DNA of 64,000 bases from Streptomyces spiralis (GTDB taxonomy: Bacteria > Actinomycetota > Actinomycetes > Streptomycetales > Streptomycetaceae), in NCBI RefSeq assembly GCF_014654675.1, contig NZ_BNBC01000007.1, forward strand, positions 78,177-142,176. Reading direction: 5' to 3'. The position numbers and the translations under genes were made by a program. Below are positions 30,051-40,032 of the stretch, piece by piece. Under the pieces are notes generated by a model. That model saw nothing but the letters and a program-made list of their open reading frames with translations. It searched no databases and had not been told where the DNA came from. Numbering within the stretch: position 1 is the stretch's first letter; every line of letters starts with the position of its first letter.

Positions 30051-33000
30051 ATGCTCGGACCGAACGAACCCGCCCAGGGTTCCGAAGAACTGAACACCCC
30101 CAGCGACACCCTGCCGCCGCGTCGTCGGCGCCGTGCCGCTTCCCGGCCGGCGGGTTCGCCCGTCGGCACCGCCGCCGCCCCCGAGGCGTCGGCCGAGATC
30201 ACCACGCCGGCCATACCGCCTGCCGAGACCGCGGAGGCCGTAGTGGCCGAAGAGGCTGCCGAGGCCGTCGCCGAGCCCGCTCCCGCGCGTCGCACGCGCC
30301 GCCGGGCCTCCGCGCCGTCCGGGGCGCCCAAGGCCGCCGCGACGGAGGCCGCCGCCGAGACCGTCGTGCCGGTGACCGCTGCCGCCGCGACGCCGGCCGC
30401 CGAGGCCGCCGACGAGACGTCCGCCGGAACCGTCGAGGTCGGCGAGGCCGCCGCGCCCCGGCGCACGCGCCGCCGCGCCACACGCAGCGTCTCCGCGCCC
30501 ACCGGGGCCGAGGTGTCCACCGGGGCCGCCGAGACAGTCGTGCCCGCCGAGGCCGCTGTGCAGGCGGAGCCCGCTGTCGTGGAGGCGCCCGCTGAGGCGC
30601 CCGCGCCCGCCCGTCGTACCCGTCGCCGCGCTTCCGCGCCGGCCGGTGCGCCGCAGGCCGCCACGACCTCTGAGACGACCGAGGCTGCCGAGGCGGCTGT
30701 TCAGGCTGAGCCCGCGGCTGCCGAAGCGCCTGCGGAGGCGCCCGCCGAGGCCGCCGCGCCTGCCCGTCGTACCCGTCGCCGCGCTTCCGCGCCGGCCGGT
30801 GCGCCGCAGCCCCCCGAGGCCGCCGCACCGGTGGAGACCGCCGCCGAGACGCCCGCCGCACCGGTGGAGACCGCCGCCGAGACGGCCGAGGCCGCCGAGG
30901 AAGAGGCGGCTCCGCGCCGGGCGCGCCGGCGTGCCACGCGCCGTGTGTCCGCGCCCGAGGGCGCCGAGCCGGCCGAGGCGGTGGCCGAGGCCCCGAAGGC
31001 CCCCGCCGCCGAGACCGCCGAACAGGAGCCCGCCGCTGCCGCGCCTGCCGCTCCGGCCGCCGAAGAGGCGGAGGAAGCCGCGCCGCGGCGTACCCGCCGC
31101 CGTGCCACGCGGCGCGTGTCGGCGCCCGCCGGTGCCCCCGAGGGCGAGGTGAGCGAGACGGCGGCGCCGGCCGCCGCCCCCGCCGCCGCTGAGGCTCCTG
31201 AGACCGCCGAGGTCGCCGAGACCAAGCCCGCCGAGGCTCCGCAGGCCCCCGTCGCCGAGGCCCCCGCCGAGGAGTCCGCGCCGCGGCGCGGACGGCGCCG
31301 GGCCGTGCGGCGTGCCGCGACCGGGTTCTCCGAGCCCGCCCCGCAGCCCGCCGCCGCGGAGACCACGACCGCCGAGGCCGAGGCACCGGGCCGTCCCGCG
31401 CGGCCGGCCGTCGCCGTCTTCCAGCCCCCCGTCTTCACCGAGCCGAAGTTCCAGACCCCGCAGCGGGCCGCCGCCGAAGCGGCCGCCGAGGCCGCCGACG
31501 CGGAGGAGAGCGAGGAGACGGAGGAGTTTCCGGAGGAGCGGGCCGAGCAGGCCGGCACGCGCCGCCGTCGTCGTCGCCGGGGTGCCGGCTACGGCGAGGA
31601 GCCCGAGGCCGAGGCCGCGGCCCCCGCCGAGGAGGAGGCCGAGGAGCCGGAGCCCGAGTCGGCCGAGGAGGCTGCCGAGGAAGACGGCGAGGAGACCGGT
31701 TCCCGGCGCCGCCGTCGCCGCGGAGGCCGTCGCCGCCGCCGGGGCGAGGCCGCGGAGGCCGGCGGCGAGGAGGAGGCGGAGGAGAGCGCCGAGCTCGCCG
31801 CCGCCCAGGCCGCCCAGGACGCCGAGGACACCGCCGAGCAGATCGAGGAGGACCTCGAGGAGCCTGCGGAGGCGGCCGAGGAGGGCGCCGAGGACGAGGA
31901 GCCCTCGGGCACCGGCGCCAGCACCAGCAGCCGCCGTCGTCGCCGCCGCCGTCGCCGGGCCGGTGACACCGGCCCGGACACCGAGCCGTCCGCCGACGAC
32001 CCCGAGCGCACCGTCGTCAAGGTGCGCGAGCCGCGGAAGAAGGAGAAGGACGAGCACCCCTCCGACGAGGTGCAGTCCATCAAGGGCTCGACGCGCCTGG
32101 AGGCCAAGAAGCAGCGCCGCCGCGAGGGCCGCGAGCAGGGCCGCCGCCGCGTCCCGATCATCACCGAGGCCGAGTTCCTGGCCCGGCGCGAGGCCGTCGA
32201 GCGCGTCATGGTCGTCCGGCAGAACGGCGACCGTACGCAGATCGGCGTCCTGGAGGACGGCGTGCTCGTCGAGCACTACGTCAACAAGGAGCAGTCGAGC
32301 TCGTACGTCGGCAACGTCTACCTCGGCAAGGTGCAGAACGTCCTGCCGTCGATGGAGGCCGCCTTCATCGACATCGGCAAGGGCCGCAACGCCGTCCTGT
32401 ACGCCGGTGAGGTCAACTTCGAGGCGCTCGGCATGGCCAACGGGCCGCGACGGATCGAGTCCGCCCTGAAGTCCGGCCAGTCGGTCCTGGTGCAGGTCAC
32501 CAAGGACCCGATCGGCCACAAGGGCGCCCGCCTGACCAGCCAGGTCTCCCTCCCGGGCCGCTACCTCGTGTACGTGCCCGAGGGCTCGATGACCGGCATC
32601 AGCCGCAAGCTGCCCGACACCGAGCGGGCCCGGCTGAAGACCATCCTCAAGAAGATCGTCCCCGAGGACGCGGGCGTCATCGTGCGCACCGCCGCCGAGG
32701 GCGCGAGCGAGGACGAGCTGCGCCGGGACGTCGAGCGGCTGCAGGCGCAGTGGGAGGACATCCAGAAGAAGGCCAAGAACGGCTCCAGCGCTCCCTCGCT
32801 GCTGTACGGCGAGCCGGACATGACCGTCCGGGTCGTGCGCGACATCTTCAACGAGGACTTCTCCAAGGTCATCGTCAGTGGTGACGAGGCCTGGGACACC
32901 GTCCACGGCTATGTCTCGCACGTCGCGCCGGACCTGGCTCCGCGTCTGTCGCGCTGGACCAGCGAGGTCGACGTCTTCGCCACCTACCGGATCGACGAGC

Positions 33001-34568
33001 AGCTCGCCAAGGCGCTGGACCGCAAGGTCTGGCTGCCCAGCGGCGGTTCGCTGGTGATCGACCGGACCGAGGCGATGGTCGTCATCGACGTCAACACCGG
33101 CAAGTTCACCGGCCAGGGCGGCAACCTGGAGGAGACGGTCACCAGGAACAACCTGGAGGCGGCCGAGGAGATCGTGCGCCAGCTGCGGCTGCGCGACCTC
33201 GGCGGCATCATCGTGATCGACTTCATCGACATGGTCCTGGAGTCCAACCGCGATCTGGTGCTGCGCCGTCTGCTGGAGTGCCTGGGCCGCGACCGTACGA
33301 AGCACCAGGTGGCCGAGGTGACCTCGCTGGGTCTGGTGCAGATGACCCGCAAGCGGGTCGGCCAGGGTCTGCTGGAGTCCTTCTCCGAGACCTGTGTCCA
33401 CTGCAACGGCCGCGGTGTCATCGTCCACCTGGACCAGGCCGCCGCCGCGGGCGCCGGGGCCGGCAAGCGCCGCAAGCGCGCCCGCGCCGGTGCCGAACAG
33501 CCGCACGAGCACGAGGCCGTTGCCGCCGCCACGGAGATCGCGGTTCCGACTGCCGAGGAGGAGGCGGAGGCCGAGGCCGAGGTCGCCGCCGAGGCCGCCG
33601 AGCCGGTGGCGCTGCCCGCGCCGGAGATCGCCCCGGACGAGGAGCTGTACAGCAGCGTCGCCGAGGCGGAGGCCGCGGCGGGTCGCGGCCGTGGCCGGCG
33701 CCGGGCGAGCCGCCGGGCGTCCGCTCCCGCGGGCGCGCCGAAGGCGATGGCCGACGGTGGCCGCTCGGCTGCCCGGGTGCCCACGGCCCAGGACGTCACC
33801 GCCGCTCAGGAGGCCGAGCGCCCGGTGCGTCCGGAGCCGGCCGCCGAGGCGAAGGCCGAGCCTGCGGCCGTCGAGGACCCGGTCGTCCGGGCCGCCGCGG
33901 AGACCGGGGCACCGGCCGCCGAGGAGGCCGCGCCCAAGGGCCGTACGCGCCGTCGCGCGACCCGCAAGGTGTCGGCGCCGGCCGGTTCTCCCGCGGGCGC
34001 CGAGGCGGCCGTGGTGACGGTGCCGGAGGCCGCGCCGGCGGCACCCGAGGCGCAGCCCGCCGCCCCGGCGGAGACGGCCCCGGAGGCCGAGGCTCCGGTG
34101 GCGGAGGAGGCCGCCGAGCAGGCCGAGGCGCCCGCCGAGGCCGCCGCTCCGGCCCGTCCGCGCCGTCGGGCCGTGCGCAAGGCCACCGCGCCGACCGCGT
34201 CCGAGGAGACGGCCGTCGTGGTCGTCCCGTCGGCCCCGGCTCAGGAGGAGGCCGGCGAGGCCCCCGCCGCCGAGGCGGCCGAGCCGGCGGCCGAGGGCGC
34301 CGAGCCGGCCGAGGAGGCCGCCGCGGCCAAGAAGACGGCCCGCAAGGCCGCCAAGAAGGCCACGGCGAAGAAGGCCGCCACCAAGAAGACGGCAGCCACG
34401 AAGACCGCCGCCAAGAAGGCGACGGCGAAGAAGGCCGCCACGAAGAAGACGGCGGCCACGAAGAAGACTGCGGCCAAGACGACCGCCGCGAAGAAGTCGG
34501 CGTCGAAGAAGACCGCGGCGGCGCAGCAGTCGCTGCCGTCCGTCTCGGCCTCGACCGACGAGGGCTGA
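30051..34568 (+). CDS. rne: Ribonuclease E/G
   Basis: Endoribonuclease for mRNA decay and rRNA processing; very long at 1,505 residues. Residues 1-690 are an Ala/Glu/Pro-rich disordered region with about eight (R)RRTRRRA-SAPAGAP-type repeats and acidic stretches. The S1 domain begins near 715 and the catalytic core runs to about 1125. The Mg-binding aspartates lie in VVIDVNTGKF (about 1010) and IVIDFIDM (about 1057), and the zinc-link is CVHCNGRG. The C-terminal 380 residues carry three more Arg repeats and end in a Lys/Ala tail (AKKATAKKAATKKTAAT) like histone H1. A 275-nt leader precedes ATG 30051. Confidence 0.96.
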   Translation: MLGPNEPAQGSEELNTPSDTLPPRRRRRAASRPAGSPVGTAAAPEASAEITTPAIPPAETAEAVVAEEAAEAVAEPAPARRTRRRASAPSGAPKAAATEAAAETVVPVTAAAATPAAEAADETSAGTVEVGEAAAPRRTRRRATRSVSAPTGAEVSTGAAETVVPAEAAVQAEPAVVEAPAEAPAPARRTRRRASAPAGAPQAATTSETTEAAEAAVQAEPAAAEAPAEAPAEAAAPARRTRRRASAPAGAPQPPEAAAPVETAAETPAAPVETAAETAEAAEEEAAPRRARRRATRRVSAPEGAEPAEAVAEAPKAPAAETAEQEPAAAAPAAPAAEEAEEAAPRRTRRRATRRVSAPAGAPEGEVSETAAPAAAPAAAEAPETAEVAETKPAEAPQAPVAEAPAEESAPRRGRRRAVRRAATGFSEPAPQPAAAETTTAEAEAPGRPARPAVAVFQPPVFTEPKFQTPQRAAAEAAAEAADAEESEETEEFPEERAEQAGTRRRRRRRGAGYGEEPEAEAAAPAEEEAEEPEPESAEEAAEEDGEETGSRRRRRRGGRRRRRGEAAEAGGEEEAEESAELAAAQAAQDAEDTAEQIEEDLEEPAEAAEEGAEDEEPSGTGASTSSRRRRRRRRRAGDTGPDTEPSADDPERTVVKVREPRKKEKDEHPSDEVQSIKGSTRLEAKKQRRREGREQGRRRVPIITEAEFLARREAVERVMVVRQNGDRTQIGVLEDGVLVEHYVNKEQSSSYVGNVYLGKVQNVLPSMEAAFIDIGKGRNAVLYAGEVNFEALGMANGPRRIESALKSGQSVLVQVTKDPIGHKGARLTSQVSLPGRYLVYVPEGSMTGISRKLPDTERARLKTILKKIVPEDAGVIVRTAAEGASEDELRRDVERLQAQWEDIQKKAKNGSSAPSLLYGEPDMTVRVVRDIFNEDFSKVIVSGDEAWDTVHGYVSHVAPDLAPRLSRWTSEVDVFATYRIDEQLAKALDRKVWLPSGGSLVIDRTEAMVVIDVNTGKFTGQGGNLEETVTRNNLEAAEEIVRQLRLRDLGGIIVIDFIDMVLESNRDLVLRRLLECLGRDRTKHQVAEVTSLGLVQMTRKRVGQGLLESFSETCVHCNGRGVIVHLDQAAAAGAGAGKRRKRARAGAEQPHEHEAVAAATEIAVPTAEEEAEAEAEVAAEAAEPVALPAPEIAPDEELYSSVAEAEAAAGRGRGRRRASRRASAPAGAPKAMADGGRSAARVPTAQDVTAAQEAERPVRPEPAAEAKAEPAAVEDPVVRAAAETGAPAAEEAAPKGRTRRRATRKVSAPAGSPAGAEAAVVTVPEAAPAAPEAQPAAPAETAPEAEAPVAEEAAEQAEAPAEAAAPARPRRRAVRKATAPTASEETAVVVVPSAPAQEEAGEAPAAEAAEPAAEGAEPAEEAAAAKKTARKAAKKATAKKAATKKTAATKTAAKKATAKKAATKKTAATKKTAAKTTAAKKSASKKTAAAQQSLPSVSASTDEG

Positions 34569-34819
34569 TCCGGGCCGACCCGGTCACCGGCGTGGTGCGG
34601 TCCTGCCCCCCTGCGGGCAGGGCCACGCCGTCCGGGACGGCCGGTTTGACCCCTACCGGGCAGGCCCCGTACCCTTGACCGTCGGCGTGTCCACTGAGCA
34701 CGCCACATCCCCGTAAACCTTTTCCTCCCGGGCACTGGGTTGGCCGGGAGAGGTCGCCCGTCGTGTCGGGCGGCTGGCCTGCGGGGGTGCCGTTTCCCGA
34801 GCGAGAGAGTGAGATCCGC

Positions 34820-35140
34820 GTGTACGCCATCGTGCGCAGCGGCGGTCGCCAGCACAAGGTTGCTGTCGGCGACATCGTCGAGGTTGACAAGATTTCCACT
34901 GCCAAGGTTGGCGACACGGTCGAGCTCTCGACCCTGCTCGTTGTCGACGGCGACTCCGTGACCAGCGACCCGTGGGTGCTGGCCGGCATCAAGGTCCAGG
35001 CCGAGGTCGTGGACCACCACAAGGGCCAGAAGATCGACATTCTGCGCTACAAGAACAAGACCGGCTACCGCCGTCGGCAGGGCCACCGCCAGCAGTACAC
35101 GGCGATCAAGGTCACGTCGATCCCCACGGCTGCGAAGTAA
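34820..35140 (+). CDS. rplU: 50S ribosomal protein L21
   Basis: The 106-residue protein starts [14 protein letters not shown] and has the C-terminal signature [14 protein letters not shown]. Normal length. Start GTG 34820. The open frame extends back to 34763 but that part does not match L21. It lies 15 nt upstream of rpmA in the usual rplU-rpmA-obg order. The 251-nt region before it probably holds its promoter. Confidence 0.98.
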   Translation: MYAIVRSGGRQHKVAVGDIVEVDKISTAKVGDTVELSTLLVVDGDSVTSDPWVLAGIKVQAEVVDHHKGQKIDILRYKNKTGYRRRQGHRQQYTAIKVTSIPTAAK

Positions 35141-35154
35141 GGGACTGAAGAGAC

Positions 35155-35409
35155 ATGGCACACAAGAAGGGCGCATCGTCCACCCGGAACGGTCGCGACT
35201 CCAACGCCCAGCGGCTCGGCGTGAAGCGCTTCGGCGGTCAGGTCGTCAACGCGGGTGAGATCCTGGTCCGCCAGCGCGGCACCCACTTCCACCCGGGCGC
35301 GGGCGTCGGCCGCGGCGGCGACGACACGCTGTTCGCGCTGCAGGCCGGTGCGGTGGAGTTCGGTACCCACCGTGGCCGCAAGGTCGTGAACATCGTTCCG
35401 GTCGCCTGA
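35155..35409 (+). CDS. rpmA: 50S ribosomal protein L27
   Basis: The 84-residue protein starts [16 protein letters not shown], with no N-terminal extension of the kind cleaved in Firmicutes. It lies near the peptidyl transferase centre. It is cotranscribed with rplU and is followed by a terminator before obg. Confidence 0.98.
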   Translation: MAHKKGASSTRNGRDSNAQRLGVKRFGGQVVNAGEILVRQRGTHFHPGAGVGRGGDDTLFALQAGAVEFGTHRGRKVVNIVPVA

Positions 35410-35456
35410 ACCACCTGATCGTCCGATCGGCTGCTTCAGCACCGAACGCTTTCGCG

Positions 35457-35496
35457 AGGCGGACCTCACTTCCCGGTCGGGAAGGCGGGTCCGCCT
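35457..35496 (+). terminator. Terminator between rpmA and obg
   Basis: AGGCGGACC (35457-35465) pairs with GGTCCGCCT (35488-35496), with an inner TTCCC/GGGAA helix, followed by TTCG. Confidence 0.75.
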
Positions 35497-35543
35497 TTCG
35501 CGTGTTGAGTGAGAAACACCCGTACTTTCTGGAGGCACTGAAC

Positions 35544-36989
35544 ATGACCACCTTCGTGGACCGCGTCGAACTGCATGTCGCCGCGGGTAACGGAGGCCAC
35601 GGCTGTGCCTCCGTACACCGCGAGAAGTTCAAGCCGCTGGGCGGCCCGGACGGCGGCAACGGCGGCCGCGGTGGCGACGTGATCCTGACCGTCGACCAGT
35701 CGGTCACCACGCTGCTCGACTACCACCACTCCCCACACCGCAAGGCCACCAACGGCAAGCCCGGCGAGGGCGGCAACCGCTCCGGCAAGGACGGCGACGA
35801 CCTCGTGCTGCCGGTGCCGGACGGCACGGTCGTCCTGGACAAGGCGGGCAACGTGCTCGCCGACCTGGTCGGCCACGGCACCTCGTACGTCGCCGCGCAG
35901 GGCGGCCGGGGCGGCCTCGGCAACGCGGCGCTGGCCTCGGCGCGGCGCAAGGCTCCCGGCTTCGCGCTGCTCGGCGAGCCCGGGGACCTCGGGGACATCG
36001 TCCTGGAGCTGAAGACCGTCGCCGACGTGGCGCTGGTCGGCTATCCGAGCGCCGGCAAGTCCTCGCTGATCTCGGTGCTCAGCGCGGCCAAGCCGAAGAT
36101 CGCGGACTACCCGTTCACCACCCTCGTCCCGAACCTGGGCGTGGTCACGGCCGGTTCGACCGTCTACACCATCGCCGACGTGCCGGGTCTGATCCCGGGC
36201 GCGAGCCGGGGCAAGGGCCTGGGCCTGGAGTTCCTCAGGCACGTGGAGCGGTGCAGCGTCCTCGTCCACGTCCTGGACACCGCGACCCTCGAGTCCGACC
36301 GCGACCCGGTCTCCGACCTCGACGTCATCGAGGAGGAGCTCCGGCAGTACGGCGGCCTGGACAACCGTCCCCGTATCGTCGTCCTGAACAAGATCGACGT
36401 GCCCGACGGCAGGGACCTCGCCGAGATGGTCCGGCCCGACCTCGAGGCGCGCGGCTACCGGGTCTTCGAGGCCTCGGCGGTGGCGCACACCGGGCTGAAG
36501 GAGCTGTCGTACGCGCTCGCCGACCTGGTCGCGAAGGCGCGTGCCGCCCGGCCGAAGGAGGAGGCGACGCGCATCGTCATCCGCCCGAAGGCCGTCGACG
36601 ACGCCGGCTTCACGGTCACCCGCGAGGAGGTCGGCGGCGAGCCGCTGTTCCGGGTGCGCGGCGAGAAGCCCGAACGCTGGGTGCGCCAGACCGACTTCAA
36701 CAACGACGAGGCCGTCGGCTACCTCGCCGACCGGCTCAACCGCCTCGGTGTCGAGGAGGAGCTGATGAAGGCGGGCGCCCGGAACGGCGACGGCGTCGCC
36801 ATCGGCCCCGAGGACAACGCGGTCGTCTTCGACTGGGAGCCCTCGGTGACGGCGGGCGCGGAGATGCTCGGCCGCCGCGGTGAGGACCACCGCTTCGAGG
36901 GCGTCCGCCCGGCCGCCCAGCGCCGCCGTGAGCGCCAGGCCGAACGCGACGAGTCACAGCGGGAGTACGACGACTTCGAGCCGTTCTGA
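35544..36989 (+). CDS. obg: GTPase Obg/CgtA
   Basis: Essential GTP-binding protein in ribosome maturation and, in Streptomyces, in aerial growth. It has 481 residues. The glycine-rich Obg fold covers residues 1-158 ([10 protein letters not shown]), the G domain has G1 GYPSAGKSS at about 167-175, then DVPGLIPGA and NKID, and the C-terminal OCT domain is specific to Gram-positives. ATG 35544 has GGAGG upstream; the in-frame ATG at 35502 overlaps the terminator zone and lacks a site. Confidence 0.97.
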   Translation: MTTFVDRVELHVAAGNGGHGCASVHREKFKPLGGPDGGNGGRGGDVILTVDQSVTTLLDYHHSPHRKATNGKPGEGGNRSGKDGDDLVLPVPDGTVVLDKAGNVLADLVGHGTSYVAAQGGRGGLGNAALASARRKAPGFALLGEPGDLGDIVLELKTVADVALVGYPSAGKSSLISVLSAAKPKIADYPFTTLVPNLGVVTAGSTVYTIADVPGLIPGASRGKGLGLEFLRHVERCSVLVHVLDTATLESDRDPVSDLDVIEEELRQYGGLDNRPRIVVLNKIDVPDGRDLAEMVRPDLEARGYRVFEASAVAHTGLKELSYALADLVAKARAARPKEEATRIVIRPKAVDDAGFTVTREEVGGEPLFRVRGEKPERWVRQTDFNNDEAVGYLADRLNRLGVEEELMKAGARNGDGVAIGPEDNAVVFDWEPSVTAGAEMLGRRGEDHRFEGVRPAAQRRRERQAERDESQREYDDFEPF

Positions 36990-37020
36990 GCGTCGGCTGG
37001 GCGGCACCGAACGCCCTGTG

Positions 37021-37046
37021 ACGGCCGCCCCGGCAAGGGCGGCCGT
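37021..37046 (+). terminator. Terminator after obg
   Basis: ACGGCCGCCC (37021-37030) pairs with GGGCGGCCGT (37037-37046), loop cggcaa. Confidence 0.85.
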
Positions 37047-37283
37047 GCCGTGCCGCGGGCCTTCGGCACCTGGCCGGAAACAGCCGGTTCAAAGCGCTGT
37101 GATTTTGTCAACGCTCGTGAGTGATTGTTCCGAAATGCTGGCATTTACGGCCGGTTGGGGACGTGGCACAGCCAGGCGGATGTGAGGTAAACACACTGCA
37201 TAGCGTGTATGGCCGTACCTTGATGCGGCGGTTGGCGGAGCGTGCCGTTCACCGATCGGCAGCCCATCGGAGGAGTCCCCACA

Positions 37284-39038
37284 GTGCGAAACCCTGAAGC
37301 GTCCCGGTTGGTCGGCGTGTATCGTCGCGCGGTGCCAGTCGGCGCGCGACGGGTGATCGCGCAGCGCGTGGGCGCGGATCTGAGGGAGCAGGTGAAGTCC
37401 CGGATCGCCGCCGCGGCCGAGGTGCGGGACCAGGTGAAGCGGGTCCGGGTGACGCGCCGCCACAGAGAACTGCTGGCCCGGCACGATCGGACGGTCGTCA
37501 GTGTGGCGGGTACGCCGCGGATCGCCCATGTCGTGCCCGACGTCACCCCGCTGCGGGCGCGCCGAGCCAATCTCGACGAGGTGACCGCCGCGCTGCGCGA
37601 CGCCGGTGTCGACTTCTTCTGCGTGCGCTCGGCCTCCGACACGGCGGCCGCGGTCGCGGTCCGCGCCGAGGACCGCGACCGCGTACTCGCCGCGCTGCGC
37701 CAGGCGTGCCGCGCCAGACCCGGGTACGTGGTCCCGGTGCGCGGCGGCCAGCCGCAGGAGGACTCCGCTCTGCCCGGATACGGACCGGGCTCGTGGAAAC
37801 GGGTCTCCGGCGCGGACGTCTTCCGGTGCACCTGGTACCTCACCGACCAGACCGGCCGGCTCGTCCTGGGTCTGCGTTACGGCTGCGACATCGAGTTCTG
37901 GCGGCAGGAGGACGGCCAGCTGGTCTCCCCCCGGCGCAACGGGGTCGCCGAGGCGGTGCCCCTGGACGAGCCGACGGTCGAGGCGGACGAGAGCCTGTTC
38001 ACCGATTTCTCGCCGCTGGCCGCGGAACGGGAGCCGGTGCGAGTACGGACACGGCCGGCCTTCGCCGCGGGAGCCGTCGGACGAAGATCTTTCCCGATCG
38101 ACGTGGTCTACACCTGGGTGGACGGCTCCGATCCGCACTGGCTGCGTCAGCGGGCCAGCTTCTCCGACAGTCCGTACCACGAGGAGGCGGCCAACGCCGC
38201 TCGCTACCTCAGCCGGGACGAACTGCGTTACTCGCTGCGCTCGCTGCACCTGTACGCGCCCTGGGTGCGCAACATCTACCTGGTCACCGCCGACCAGACA
38301 CCGGAGTGGCTGAACACCGACCACCCGCGGATCAGGGTCGTCAGCCACAAGGAGATATTCAAGGACCCGACGGTCCTGCCGACGTTCAACTCCCATGCCA
38401 TCGAGAGCCAGCTGCACCACATCGACGGCCTGTCCGAGCACTTCCTGTACTTCAACGACGACGTGATGCTCGGCCAGGAGATCCTTCCGCAGCACTTCTT
38501 CCTGCCCAACGGTCTCGGGAAGTTCTATCTCTCGCCTGCCCTGGTCCCCTTCGGGGAAACCTCCCCGGACGATCCGCCGGTCGCGGCCGCCGGGAAGAAC
38601 AACCGCCGGCTCATCGCCGAACGCTTCGGTGACACCCTCTTCCGGAAGATGAAGCACGTGCCGCACGCGCTGCACCGCAGCGTGCTCGACGAGATCGAGG
38701 CCGAGTTTCCCGAGGAACACCGGCGCACGGCGGCCAGCAGGTTCCGCAGCGTCAGCGACGTGTCGGTCACCTCCTCCCTGCACCACTACTACGCGTTCCA
38801 CACGCAGCGTTCCTTCGCCGGCGAGGGACTGGTGTACCGCTACTGCGACGTCGGCAAGCCCGGCGTGGAGCGCGTGCTGGGCCGGCTGCTGGCCAACCGT
38901 GAAGCGCACGTCTTCTGCCTGAACGACACGACCTCCACCGAAGCGGAGCTGAGCCGCCAGCAGGCCCTGATGACGCGCTTCCTGGACGAGTACTTCCCCT
39001 TCCCCAGCCCCTACGAGCATGGTGCAGACAACCGATGA
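37284..39038 (+). CDS. Stealth-family sugar-phosphate transferase
   Basis: The 584-residue protein contains the conserved Stealth regions: CR1 DVVYTWVDGSDPHW near 272, CR2 with RDELRYSLRSL and TPEWLNTDHP, then NSHAIESQLHHIDGLS and FLYFNDDV, and a C-terminal CR4. Stealth proteins transfer hexose-1-phosphate to build phosphodiester-linked polymers. Here it probably makes a phosphodiester wall polymer. Residues 1-250 are a family-specific lead with a basic start and no signal peptide. Start GTG 37284 follows GGAGGAG. It overlaps the next gene by 4 nt (ATGA). Confidence 0.9.
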   Translation: MRNPEASRLVGVYRRAVPVGARRVIAQRVGADLREQVKSRIAAAAEVRDQVKRVRVTRRHRELLARHDRTVVSVAGTPRIAHVVPDVTPLRARRANLDEVTAALRDAGVDFFCVRSASDTAAAVAVRAEDRDRVLAALRQACRARPGYVVPVRGGQPQEDSALPGYGPGSWKRVSGADVFRCTWYLTDQTGRLVLGLRYGCDIEFWRQEDGQLVSPRRNGVAEAVPLDEPTVEADESLFTDFSPLAAEREPVRVRTRPAFAAGAVGRRSFPIDVVYTWVDGSDPHWLRQRASFSDSPYHEEAANAARYLSRDELRYSLRSLHLYAPWVRNIYLVTADQTPEWLNTDHPRIRVVSHKEIFKDPTVLPTFNSHAIESQLHHIDGLSEHFLYFNDDVMLGQEILPQHFFLPNGLGKFYLSPALVPFGETSPDDPPVAAAGKNNRRLIAERFGDTLFRKMKHVPHALHRSVLDEIEAEFPEEHRRTAASRFRSVSDVSVTSSLHHYYAFHTQRSFAGEGLVYRYCDVGKPGVERVLGRLLANREAHVFCLNDTTSTEAELSRQQALMTRFLDEYFPFPSPYEHGADNR

Positions 39039-40027
39039 GACAACTCCCCACCCCGCACAAGGTGATGCGCAAGGGGTATGACGTGGTGCGCTCGGCCCGG
39101 TCGCGCCTGGACAGTCTGGTCCTGGTACCGCCGAGCGCGGACGACTGGCCGCGGGTGAGCGCGGAGCACCTGTCCCTCCTTGACGGCAGGACGCTGAACT
39201 TCTGCGTCCGTGTGCCGGAGGGGGTGACCGCCTCGTCGGCCTCCCTGCTGCTGGGCGGGTCCTCGTCCCCGGTCGTCATCCCGCTCACCCTCGTCCAGCG
39301 TGGCGACGGGTACGTCGAGGCGCAGGGCACCGCCGTGCTGGACCTGCTGGAGGCGGACGCCGACCAGCACCGGCCGGTGCCCGCGGGGATGCGCAGGTTC
39401 CTGCTGGCGGCGGGACAGTGGCGGCTGTCCGTCGTCTTCACCGACGCCTCGGGCGTCGAACGCCGCTGTGCGGTGGCCAAGGCGCCCCGGCTGATGCCCG
39501 ACGGACCCACGGTTCCCGAACCGGTGCGCGAGGACGGGACCTACTGCCGTCTCATCGCCTCCGGTACCGGACGCGCGTACGTGTCGCTCGGCAGGGACGA
39601 CGCGGAGGCGGAGATCGTCTCCGTGCGGATCGGCTGGTCCGAGGTGACCCTGGAGGGCCGGCTCCTCAACGCGCCGGCCGAGGACTGCCGCGGAGACGTC
39701 GAACTCGTCCGCAGGAACGGCAAGACCAGCCGGGTCGTCCCGGCCACGTGGCACGGCGACACCTTCGTCTGCTCGCTGAAGCCGGCCGACTTCGGTGGCC
39801 TCGGCACCAAGGAGCAGATCTTCGACGTACGTCTTCAGCGGCCACGCCGCCGGCCGCTGAAGATCTCCCGGCGGCGCACCGACGTACGCAGCCCCGGAGA
39901 TGTCTTCCGGATGCCGCACCGGTTGCTGACCGCCGAGGACGACAGCGTCGTGCTCCGACTCAACCCGTACTACACGCCCATCGGCAGCCTCGCCTTCCGA
40001 GCGGCCCACCTCCCCTCTGGATGTTGA
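39035..40027 (+). CDS. Unknown protein in the wall-polymer cluster
   Basis: The 330-residue protein overlaps the Stealth gene by 4 nt (ATGA) and ends 6 nt before the GT4-Stealth start at 40033. It is rich in short beta-type stretches (LNFCVRVPEGVTASSA, GRLLNAPAEDCRGDVELV) with a basic segment near the C-terminus (RLQRPRRRPLKISRRR). No signal peptide or membrane helix is seen. No family is recognised. Tight coupling on both sides implies that it works with the transferases, perhaps as an accessory or acceptor-binding factor. Confidence 0.8.
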   Translation: MRQLPTPHKVMRKGYDVVRSARSRLDSLVLVPPSADDWPRVSAEHLSLLDGRTLNFCVRVPEGVTASSASLLLGGSSSPVVIPLTLVQRGDGYVEAQGTAVLDLLEADADQHRPVPAGMRRFLLAAGQWRLSVVFTDASGVERRCAVAKAPRLMPDGPTVPEPVREDGTYCRLIASGTGRAYVSLGRDDAEAEIVSVRIGWSEVTLEGRLLNAPAEDCRGDVELVRRNGKTSRVVPATWHGDTFVCSLKPADFGGLGTKEQIFDVRLQRPRRRPLKISRRRTDVRSPGDVFRMPHRLLTAEDDSVVLRLNPYYTPIGSLAFRAAHLPSGC

Positions 40028-40032
40028 CACCA

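Noticed and set aside
29772..33512. 1,246-codon minus-strand frame opposite rne
   Set aside because: Gly/Leu/Arg-rich complement of Ala/Glu/Arg repeats in RNase E; no signal or start support.
34569..34819. L21 leader RNA upstream of rplU
   Set aside because: The known L21 leader is described mainly in Firmicutes and no matching structure could be drawn here; treated as an ordinary promoter region.
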